From Romanomermis culicivorax (lineage: Eukaryota > Nematoda > Enoplea > Mermithida > Mermithidae), in NCBI GenBank assembly GCA_963922205.1, contig CAWUHX010000426.1, positions 62,001-126,000 of the forward strand: a DNA stretch of 64,000 bases, in the 5' to 3' direction. Position numbers and translations under genes: made by a program. Each line of letters begins with the position of its first letter. Position 1 is the first letter of the stretch. The notes beneath the pieces are model-generated. The model was not told the origin of the DNA and made no database searches. It was given only the letters and a program-made list of their open reading frames with translations. Positions 11,001-18,000 of this stretch are shown here, piece by piece.

Positions 11001-11076
11001 GAAAATGTTCTGAAAATAAATCGTTCATCTGTTCTCTAACGATTTCTCCTAAATGATCTTGCGTTTGGTGGGTCAT
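5092..11076 (-). CDS. Gag-Env-like-Protease-RT-RNase H polyprotein of element 1
   Basis: A 1,994-codon frame starting at an ATG. Residues 1-300: Gag-like region with a coiled-coil-prone stretch near 255-275. Residues 310-362: three CCHC zinc knuckles (C-x2-C-x4-H-x4-C), plus a fourth at 372-385 whose last Cys is replaced. Residues 390-580: proline/threonine-rich linker. Residues 585-603: signal-peptide-like hydrophobic run ending TSCSA. Residues 604-1128: Cys-rich, N-glycosylation-site-rich ectodomain. Residues 1130-1153: transmembrane helix followed by RKYF. Residue 1260: aspartic protease motif DTGA. Residues 1520-1750: reverse transcriptase with LPFGLTNAPATFQR and YLDD at 1686-1689. Residues 1830-1950: RNase H, with TDPS in place of the usual TDAS but the Asp kept. 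The frame ends in TAA just before the integrase. The placement of an envelope-like unit between Gag and protease is unusual; the usual place is after integrase. Confidence 0.88.
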   Translation of the reverse strand: MTHQTQDHLGEIVREQMNDLFSEHFRTLRTQLNQNTVNPTLIDDLRTANIRNNMANNFYAKPTVFTGGVTQHFGEWNKRLEQFMALQGMKDTDVQLKLACLEIHLGGAALAKFKSLANSENPPHTYEQYKVALQAFFPNNRDNELHQQFLCERKQKRSETVMEFLFDLEHLATLAYPNFNTDAREMIIKPLFVEGMQNEIREAIKYRRFATLKEMSDEAAYIEQQILRNELKSNALPFIPPKPKPIFSLTKNTDQQDLLHQLEQQVKDLQLQIKQKPQPPQQSSYNNFSNNTFSRNNAYRNNTTPRQPTCFQCGQIGHVARNCKSVGTRKSCEICFRNNHSTRDCKSRCIHCSQTGHRSDNCLSKPYSNFQCFICKQRGHTSRYSPNQQSRNIQNCIEYRQPQPLMDIDDPAFYSKLPAITNGPQTTLGTIMPNTHRRSDEYVLDLDVPDWCAMSPPPTPEAAKIEKSPPTISVGYKIPRKQDTTPPTAPETPSKTGRNLLSLLHGLTPEPYQFRPRQTLLPTPISKQVQTPSHNSTSKVLQNVQISNRPPPQLKIAKRQHQKPQHQTGHNENIQCPAASTKTFHWPMFCIFLCIIIPTSCSAQFQMCGTSLSGHSISIPKLVSCMPPSTVDKPVQTFGKIYISSTKPHITDTYKCSVRKRKICTNTGFFRSKGIVFDQTEMQNLTPHVCKAIVIVKEHNGQKLYKTQPGFWSTNNSISIEYIWCCTDHCTSVTNVIIEIGPIASWNGKSMTGTLGDLGSCKPTSGHCVTADGSIIWNETAFENLCPFEYQNTHPIKLTQTHMIIEELQGAFSVKNTVFSNPNCPEIQDSILTEQGIIVQLDKSTPHRNAFLTPKNNETHTTLYDFDDFEPINAKLNYLADKIQEFEIQNFKNVWSELCRQAQRHLDLVWQILRLDATLGARAFLQRTDIIAEFTGEALTVWPCKQVNASKIFYNHKINQTCYKLLPILVGTELMFSNPGGNDLTPFSQTIDCHHMHVALYKQNNTWVSETGSPHVTNLPLEIVWNQNFSLFHFNTPAIFHDQLATISTNLLFLKQYIYKTHTLENVVKKLVNYTAQMSLNSDTVYNMISGTGQALGNTLSGAGQGIEHVITGTTQSLTDGLNNLLKGPLQIIINLAVITVVLAGVFYLLLVLRKYFPSPKHQVTHEHAYEIPSNNRHLHETIPPSFGHALLELANRRGAQTQQKYVLVDIDTPRTPAIELINQIHQSASNKPPQNVPEKHTPHIPITLNGKLMTKGMIDTGAVYSLIDSRIAQILQLDMKPPLVQAKAANNLPIHFVGTTFVTVTAQTIQETIMVHVQKDCTADILLGKNFLSPFSEYTINNQKSQVKFGNVILPCDGLEYSPLSTRCGTYLDEKLELPPRTVTEFTVPLPKSYLQVKQLEFTPKPKQNSKVHFAACISENQNSRIRISVLNTQETAQILYPGTCIGTVSCYIPKQNTPANVTPSTHNQPNRFDTFTWLKENVNLTSSDLTEAEKTQLLRALSKYPTLYAKSKMDVGRTTLVSHTIDTNGSQPVRRQLYRTSPKEKQIIQAEVEQLAAAGVISQSNSPWCTNTVLVPKKDGGHRLCIDFRGLNKVTKKDTYPLPPIDEILDTLRGMKYFTSLDQSNAYYSIPIAQADREKTAFNCSAGQYQFNYLPFGLTNAPATFQRLMDVILSGLQWNTCLVYLDDVLVFADSHAQMLERLDTILARFSQAGLKLNIQKCKFCQPQVQYLGHVISQQGISPDPHKVQAIYDIPTPKSSKEVKSFLGLPSYYRRFIPNCSQVSSPLTSLLKKNSEFSWGPEQQNAFTKLKELLIHAPILQHPDFTKPFILQTDPSKLGIGAILSQLDSKGQDRPIAFGSRTLKPAERNYPITELETLAVVEFVKYFRPYLFQQHVIVHTDHTAVQAVLQKENPSPRIARWGLALSGIQLDIRPKKGTANRNADAVSRFPSQTAKQSFDIEQLETRPEISTINSVLEAEATEQEEQQKNFAEL
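7600..9325 (-). other. Envelope-like glycoprotein domain inside the element 1 polyprotein
   Basis: Residues about 585-1160 of the long polyprotein look like a complete type I membrane glycoprotein: a hydrophobic signal sequence (FCIFLCIIIPTSCSA), an ectodomain of about 525 residues with more than 20 cysteines and about nine Asn-X-Ser/Thr sites, a Gly/Ser/Thr-rich region with amphipathic character just before the membrane, one strong transmembrane helix (IIINLAVITVVLAGVFYLLLVL), and a basic stop-transfer signal. Envelope captures from several virus families are known in nematode LTR elements. I cannot say from motifs which fusion-protein class this belongs to, or whether it is still fusogenic. 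To act as an envelope it would have to be released from the polyprotein or made from a spliced RNA. Confidence 0.6.
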
Positions 11077-11319
11077 TCTTGGTTTACATTGGGATTTCTG
11101 CTTAAATGCTTCAATTTTTGCTTCACGCTGTATTCATTTAAATGTATCGCTTAATGTCTCGTTGGAGGGGATTTCCAGTTTGCTTTCTACGAATACTGTC
11201 TTACTGTAGGAAATGATTACTACTGTATTGTCTAATGCTTCTAAATGCCCGGATAAGAGTACACCTAATTGGGGGCAGGGAGTTCCAGTGGTTAACGTAA
11301 CGGTACGGTCACCAAAATA
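11077..11319 (-). other. 5' leader of element 1
   Basis: 243 bp between the 5' LTR and the Gag ATG. It is open in the Gag frame except for a single TGA (11134-11136). The frame continues upstream through the LTR edge to about 11361, so a short in-frame leader ORF precedes Gag. Whether this matters for translation is unknown; it could be chance. Confidence 0.4.
11297..11314 (-). other. Candidate primer binding site of element 1
   Basis: On the plus strand this reads GTAACGGTACGGTCACCA, i.e. like the 3' end of a tRNA finishing in CCA. It lies 5 bp inside the 5' LTR. On the element's strand it starts with TGG, as usual for a tRNA-primed site. I could not assign the tRNA. Confidence 0.6.
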
Positions 11320-12215
11320 TGTAACGACCAGATTTGTGTGAGGTACTTTACTTCTAACCAATCGGTCGAAACGGCGGGGACAAATAACGGGACGGGGGTG
11401 CGGGCGTACGATTACAATAAAACAACGGTGATCGACGGTCGCTTGAACGTCGACAATAAAACGCGCTTCGATTTAAAATACGAACGGGGGCCTCGGTTTA
11501 AGTTGCTTTCGGATAGTCGGCCGCTTGCAAATGTATAAAAAGACGGGGCGAGCGCGGAAGTCAAAACGGAAAAACCACAAGAATAAGAATGACCAAATCA
11601 CGCTTTGCTTCTTCTTTTATACGGCGATTCTGGCCACTCCCTGGGCGCTGCAGGAGGTCGAGCTTCTGTCCATCTTCTTCCGCCAATCATCGTTCCCTGC
11701 TACGCTTTTTATGCTTTCTTAGTTACGCCTTCCTAATGCTTTCCTGGTACTGTATGCTTTTCGTGCTTCACTTGCTTTCTACGGTGGGCTTGGCCACACC
11801 TTTGTGCTTCTGTGCATGCTTCCTGTATCGGTTTCTCTGTATACACATGTTTTGTGGGGCCGCCGCTACCGTTACACTTGAGACTACTGTACGGCGGGGC
11901 TTCTACATATTTTACTGTGTGCAGGTGTTGTTTACGATTTTTACTGGGGATTACGGTAGCTGTGGAATGTGTAGTTTAGTGTGGGTTCTAGGGGAACAGC
12001 TGCTGTTTGTGCAAATTAATTAGGGCATCTTAATTGGGCTACCGGGGTGTGAACGGATCAAAATAAAGTACTTCACGTAATTTTGTAGGAATGTTTGGGT
12101 GTGAATCCCAGACATCCTTGAGACGATAAAATGTGAAAATGAATAATATTTAATAAATGTCTATCACATACAGTATGCTACATATTTACAGTACTGCTTT
12201 AGCAGGTACGTTACA
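11320..12215 (-). repeat. 5' LTR of element 1
   Basis: 896 bp long terminal repeat matching 2919-3815. It is flanked inside by the leader and primer-binding-site candidate, and outside by the AGCG target duplication and the minisatellite of foldback element A. This copy would contain the promoter for the minus-strand element; no convincing promoter motif could be singled out. Confidence 0.92.
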
Positions 12216-13453
12216 AGCGATTCCCAATTGAGCGAATTCCCAAGTGGGCGGATTCCCATGTGAGCGATTCCTGATTGAGCGCATTCCCGAATGAGCGAAT
12301 TCTCAATTGGGCGATTCCAAACCAGCAATAAAGAATGCAATAACATTTTCTTCACATTTTCCTTCTTTACCTTATATTTTTGTTTGTATATATTTCTTTT
12401 TTATTTCGTTCTGTGTGTTGCAATTATGTTTTCGTTTATGTATGTTTTTGCATTTTCCTCTTTTGTCTCTGCTTTCTTTCATTTTCTGTTTCCTTGTCAT
12501 CTACTTTTTCCTTTTTTGCCCATGAAACAATACATTACAAGTAGTCATCTATTGTCTCCAAATGTAATTGTTGTACAATTCGGCACGCTCTATTTCCTAT
12601 TTGATTTTATCTTTTGTGATCTTTTCTTCATTCTTATCTAATTTTAATCTTTGTTTTTTGCTTATGCTTCTTCATGCTTATCTTTTTCTATTCTCTCGAT
12701 TTTTTCTTTTTTTATTCTTTTTCTCTTTCTTGTCACTTTTTTCGTGTTTCTTTCTTTTTCTAATGCTTTTCCACTTATTTTCACATATTCTTAATGTCTT
12801 CATTTTTGTTGTAGTTTCTTTTCTCTTGATGTTTTCTTTCTTTCTGCATTCTTTTGTTTATATTTTTTATGAAGATTTTCACACTTGGAACGATGAAAGA
12901 CGCAAGCATGCCGAAATGTTAAAGAATTATACGGGGGACTACGGCTATCTGAAATGACAACTTGTAATGTACTGTATAATGAGCAAAAAAGGAAAACTTC
13001 GATGACAAGAAGGAATAATATGAAAGAAAGCACAGACAAAAGATGAAAACGTAAAAAAACATGAACGAAAACATGAGCAATACACACAGAAAACGAAAGG
13101 AAAGAAAAATACGTACCAAGAAAAATATAAGGTAAAGAAAGAAAATTTGAAGAAAGTAATACTACATTGTCGATCGCTCGTTTGGAATCGCTCAATTGGC
13201 AATCGCTGACATGGGAATCGCTCAATTGGGAATTCGCTAATTTATGAATTAGCCCAATTGGGAATAACTCACATGGGAATCGCTCAATTAAGAATTCGCT
13301 CATTTGGAAATTCGCTCAATCGGGAGTCCCTCACATGGGAATCGTTTAATTGGGAATTCGCTCACTAGGGAATCGGTAACTTAAGAATCGCTCATTTGGG
13401 AATCGCTCACGTGGGAAACGTTCACTTGGGAATCGCTCACATTAGAATACCCC

Positions 13454-14518
13454 TGACTCTGTTACCGTAATCTATGATTGAACACCGTATTACATGCCAT
13501 AAACAAAATGCGTTCACCAAAAATCAAGGAACATATGTCAGAAAATGGGAACCCCAATGGGATTTTTACGGGCCTGAAAATACAGCGTCCGGCGTAGCTT
13601 GAGAAAATTTCCCCACTGCTCGAAGTCTGACCAAGGCCTGCTCTCAGAAGGTTTTGTCTAAGCAGCGGAATCCTCCTGCGGATTCAGATTGTTGATTTTT
13701 AAGCCCGAAACGTGGAAACCCTAAGCGGCCATTCATACTTGTCTTTTTCGAAGGAATGGAATGAAATACAATCGATGGAAGGTAGTTCGTTTGGGGGTTG
13801 TCGTCGATCGTTTTCTACAAAATTGTGTTAACTTTCTGACTGGCAGTGGATTTTCGGGCTAACCGTTTCAAGCTGTTGACGATCCGTTCCGTTCTGTACC
13901 ACCGAAAAAGGCAGGTATAAATGGTCCTTAAGCCTGGCTTTAGCTTAGGACTAGGCTCAGACTTGCCTTTTAAAAACCATAATCCGCAATCCGATCTTTT
14001 GTCAAAACCCGCCCGAAAAAATGCGGATTCCGTGTCCGCCATGCCATCTGCATCCGTCTTTCAAAAGCAATCCGATGTCCGCATCCGCAGGTGCATTCCG
14101 CCATTCACTCATACCCCTTTCGGAGACCAGGCCGGGCAGCACATGCTGACCTTCCTTTACCTGACAGGTGTATTTTGTTGCGTCCAATTTTGTGCTAGTG
14201 TGAAGTTAAAACAATCAAGTTTTTCTTGGATATTCGAAATTTCATGAATCTATTTTAAATTTTTTGACTTTAGAACTTTCGCCTTTAAATATAACATTGC
14301 ATGGCGGTATTATAAGTCTGCTAGAATCCGTGCGTAGAACTTCACTTCAATTCGATTTAGAAGTCAATATCTTTAGACCCCACGGTTCTTCTTTGTCCTT
14401 TCAACCGAAGTTTATAGCTGTTGTAATAACTAAGCAATGAAATGACTTAATTGTATTTTGTATCTGGACGTCAAAAATCTCAATTTTTAGCTCGTTAAAA
14501 CATTCAGGGACGCTTTCT
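13454..14518. other. Intergenic, no gene seen
   Basis: Mixed-composition DNA. Open frames at 13815-14042 and 13921-14247 lie on opposite strands of the same stretch and show no domain. The stretch 14010-14110 has a loose repetition of GGATTCCG/CATCCGC-type words. No gene, RNA or mobile element could be supported. Confidence 0.4.
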
Positions 14519-14871
14519 TAAGGCCCTGTCATACTTCGCCGCGCGGCGCCGGTTGTCCTATTCATACTAAAATGCGGCGCCGGCCGGCGCCGCGCGGTAC
14601 CGCTTTTGAAGTATGAATAGGTTTTTGTAATTTTTGCGGCGCACCGTCAGGTTTCAACTAAACCAATACACATTTTTTGAGAAGAGCAAAATCCAAAAGT
14701 AAAAAAGCGGCGTCGCGCGGCGAAGTATGACAAGCCACCGCGCGGTACCGCAACAAGCCACCGCGCGGTACCGCGCGGCGCCGCCTGTTAGTATGAATAG
14801 GACAACCGGCGCCGCGCGGCGCCGGCCGGTACCGCACGGCGCCGCGCGGTGAAGTATGACAGGGCCTTTAC
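14519..14871. mobile_element. GC-rich palindromic inverted-repeat element (MITE family D)
   Basis: About 353 bp with terminal inverted repeats: left TTAAGGCCCTGTCATACTTC followed by GCCGCGCGGC, right GCCGCGCGGTGAAGTATGAC followed by AGGGCCTTTA. The inside is packed with CG-rich palindromes (GGCGCCGGCCGGCGCC, CCGCGCGGTACCGC) separated by GTATGAATAGG-like spacers. The whole can fold into a long hairpin. Its GC-richness stands out sharply from the AT-rich surroundings. It shares the general plan (TTAAG..CCC ends, GTATGAATAGG/ATGAATAGG phrase, CG-rich palindromes) with family C at 2099 and 31803. No protein is encoded. Confidence 0.7.
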
Positions 14872-15011
14872 TCTAACGTACACAAATTTTTTTGTAACGT
14901 CGAATAAGAATAGGGTTTTTCACATATTCAGATTTTTTTCACAAAATAAGGTGCAATTTGACCATCTTAATAAGTTCACGCATATTTCACAATTTACGTC
15001 AGTTTTAATTT

Positions 15012-18000
15012 TCATCGTCTTTCTTTGGAAATTGTTCTGGCCACCACTTTGATGCCCGCCCAAGTTTCTTTACCCGTCGGGATGATTTGACTCTTGTCGA
15101 CGATGAAGCCATTGTGGGCATTGTTTTGAGGTCGAAGTTCGAGCAGATAGCTGTATTTAACTCCAGCTTTACCTTTGGCCCAATCGTATGATGCGCCCGA
15201 GGCTTCGTCTGGAATAAAAAATTGAAAAATTCAAATTACGATTCTTCAGATGCACTTTTTTCATGAAAGCCAACAAAAATCTGTATTTCCGTTTGTATTT
15301 CTTCTTTCCTTTCTTTTTCTCTTGTTGTTTCCTTACTTTTTATCTTTTCCTTGTTCTTTTTCCTTTACTTTTTTTTCCTCTTTTTCTTTCCTCTTTTTCT
15401 TTCCTCTTTTTCGTTCCTTCCTTTTTTAATTTTACTTTTCCTTGTTCCTTTTTTAATTTTCTTTCCCTTGTTCTTTTTTCTTTTCCTTTTTCTTGCTTTT
15501 TCTTTTTCCTGCCTTGTTGGAAAAATCGTAAATGTTTAAGATTTCGCCTCTACCATATAATAAAAGTTTTACAAGAATCAGAATTTATATGGCTATTCTA
15601 CACTGTTGCCAAAAATGTGAAAATAGACAAATTTCGTAGCACATATAAAAATATTAAAGTGAAAAACGTAGCACACCCAGTGCATTTTTAATGCTGAATC
15701 AAAACGTCTAATCGTTACGGATACTGAAAAATCAATGCTTACACAATAAATCTGCGCCTGTGCCGATTCTGTATTGTGTTCCATATAAATCTTTAATTGC
15801 CCGAATCGCTTCTTGACCAACTTTTTTCTAAAAGAGTAATGCTAATATGCGCTATTAATTGGTGTCATTATGATCTATCAAAAAATTGTAATTTAATATC
15901 GCTTGTCTCCACCTTATTATGCAATTGGTATTGTTGAAATTGCAAAATATAGTTTGTAAGCCCCTAAGTTGTCCAAGCTGCTGAAACAACCTAGATTGAC
16001 GGACTCAACCTTTGCTGTTGTATTAAAAACGACTTAAATAATTGATATTCATGACCCTGAAATACCAATTTATGGAACTGTTGAACATCTAGAAGCTGAA
16101 AATCATGCGGAATTAAGTTGGAGTGAGTTATTGAAGACTCAATGGCAGTCTTTGAGTTAGATGTCAGTTGCATAATTTTTTGAGGCAACCCGTTGCCATT
16201 GCTCGGGTTTTCAGTATCAGCTAGGTTCGGTCCGGGGCTCAACTCGGGATCTTGCAACAAACCATCAGCACGCTCTAACCAACTGAGAAACGGGAAAGGC
16301 GTTCTCTAAATATGTATAATTTTTAACAATTTCGAGTTCAGGTTGCTGCTGCGTCCCCTCTCAACAAATTGTTGCTGAATTCGTATGGAAGTACCTTAAT
16401 CAGTGGTAACCTCGTGGCCTTGAGTGAAGAATATATCAGGCGTGTCACGACATCTCAACATTTTCCTAAGCTAAGCTACCTATTGAGCAGGATCTGGAAA
16501 TTCTAGCTCAGTTGGATCAGATACGATAAGTCTAGCAGGTTCATTATGGACTGTTTTCTGAACTCAAACATAGCATAACTATAGAATCGGAGACTCGTAC
16601 TTCCTACACTCCATTATAAGTGTATACCAGTAAAGCGGTTGTCTGGTACCGGAATTGCACACCATTGTGTTTGATGTGATCATTAATGAATAGTTGGTAA
16701 TAATTACTTATTCGAGTAGAAATTTTGTCCCCAAAAATCCACATATACACTAGACATACCGTAGTTCAGAGAACTATCAGCAAGCCTAAGAGAAAATACG
16801 TTGAACTAAATTTACAGAGACGAAGTATAGCCAAATTGCTCCCCTAGATGGAATGTTCTCCTACTCAATACATATGGTTCAAACATTTCAACTCACACTT
16901 TTAGAACTGCCAAAAAAGTTCAAAGAAGATAAGGTTGTTTTTTACACTAGACTTAGTGGCATCTTCTAAAATCTAAAAATTGAGGTTCTGGGAAAAGTGG
17001 TTATTTTTTTCTGTTTTAGCCTGAATGACTTTTATTTGGCGATGACATTCTTATTCAAATCAGAACCTTCATGATGCAAAATCACCTACAATTGCTTGCA
17101 AATACAGCACAATTTTTTGCTAAAAAGTGGTGCAGAAAACACGGGTCCACGATTCTATAATTGTGGCCCAAAATCTTGAGTTAAAAATCGCCATACACGT
17201 GCCCAAGTCCAACGGAAACTCACGATATCAGTGACATCAACCGGGTAGGTATGCCTCTTGCTCCCAAACGGATAGAACCACATTTGGGCGTAGGTGTGCA
17301 AAGAAATCCACCCTTTGATGGAGTTGGATTTTTCGTCGGATTGTTTTTTCATAACGAAATTTCGTACGGCTTGAGTTTCGAGCTCACTAAAAGCCGACGA
17401 ACCACCGTAAATATTTTGGCACGGGTCGTGACCAGTGCCGCTTTCTGCGAAAAGAGTATCAAAAATTATGCAAGAAAAATGAGTGAAGAATGAAACCACT
17501 CACTTCCCCATGCAAAATCGTAATTCCTGTTCAGATCAACCTGATCGTTTAGAGATTGGATCAAAATTCGTACATAGATACCAAAAATCAAAATTTACTT
17601 ACTCCCATACAACACATACCCATGGACATTCTCTTTCTTGGGCATTCGTGACTATTTGGCGATCGATTTTTGCGCCATAGTCTGACCTGAACAGTTACAA
17701 ATGTAAACACTGATCCAACCGTAAAGTAATTATTTATTCTCTACGCTTCGTTTTATTTTAAAATGAAATTTTAGATCATTTTTCAACGTGCACTCTACAG
17801 AATGCTATTCGCTTTTTGGAGCTTTAACTATAAGCGTAGTTGGAAAATTTGTCTGATTTTCTTCAAAAAATTCAGCAGGCTTGAAAAAACTTTTCACGAA
17901 TGAATTTGGGGGTTTATGAGCCCCTAAGGTTATCCAAAACCTTAATAATTGTTGAAGTTAAAATGTAAAATCAAAGGAAGAATATTTGGCTCTCGTCATA

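Larger units (their letters stand above)
2919..12215 (-). mobile_element. Ty3/gypsy-type LTR retrotransposon with envelope-like domain (element 1)
   Basis: A 9,297 bp element read on the minus strand. The 3' LTR is 2919-3815 and the 5' LTR is 11320-12215; both begin TG and end CA on the plus strand. A 4-bp target duplication AGCG is seen at 2915-2918 and 12216-12219. A primer-binding-site candidate lies 5 bp inside the 5' LTR, and a purine tract GGAAGGAGGGAAA abuts the 3' LTR. Domain order in a single frame is Gag with zinc knuckles, signal peptide and glycoprotein-like segment, transmembrane helix, protease, reverse transcriptase, RNase H, stop codon, integrase. Integrase after RT/RNase H and the YLDD motif place it with Ty3/gypsy. 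Roughly 23 substitutions and one indel separate the LTRs (about 2.6 percent by eye), so the copy is not brand new. Confidence 0.92.
2852..13453. mobile_element. Foldback element A (minisatellite arms), split by an LTR retrotransposon
   Basis: The outer parts (2852-2918 and 12216-13453) form one foldback element. The ends carry many degenerate copies of a 13-15 bp unit of the type GAATTCCCAAGTGAGC in one orientation on the left (2860-2918, 12216-12330) and in inverted orientation on the right (13160-13450). Inside the arms a longer T-rich segment (about 12330-12440) is repeated inverted at about 13070-13170. The termini resemble element B at 44787-45586: left GGGGTCTATTCCC, right inverted GGGGTATTC. 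Flanking 8-mers TGATTCCT and TGACTCTG are only weakly similar, so the insertion is old. The LTR element at 2919-12215 landed in one of the minisatellite units. Confidence 0.65.

Noticed and set aside
12291-13303. Phe/Leu/Ser-rich frames on both strands resembling membrane proteins
   Set aside because: They arise from T-rich inverted arms of foldback element A and overlap each other on both strands.
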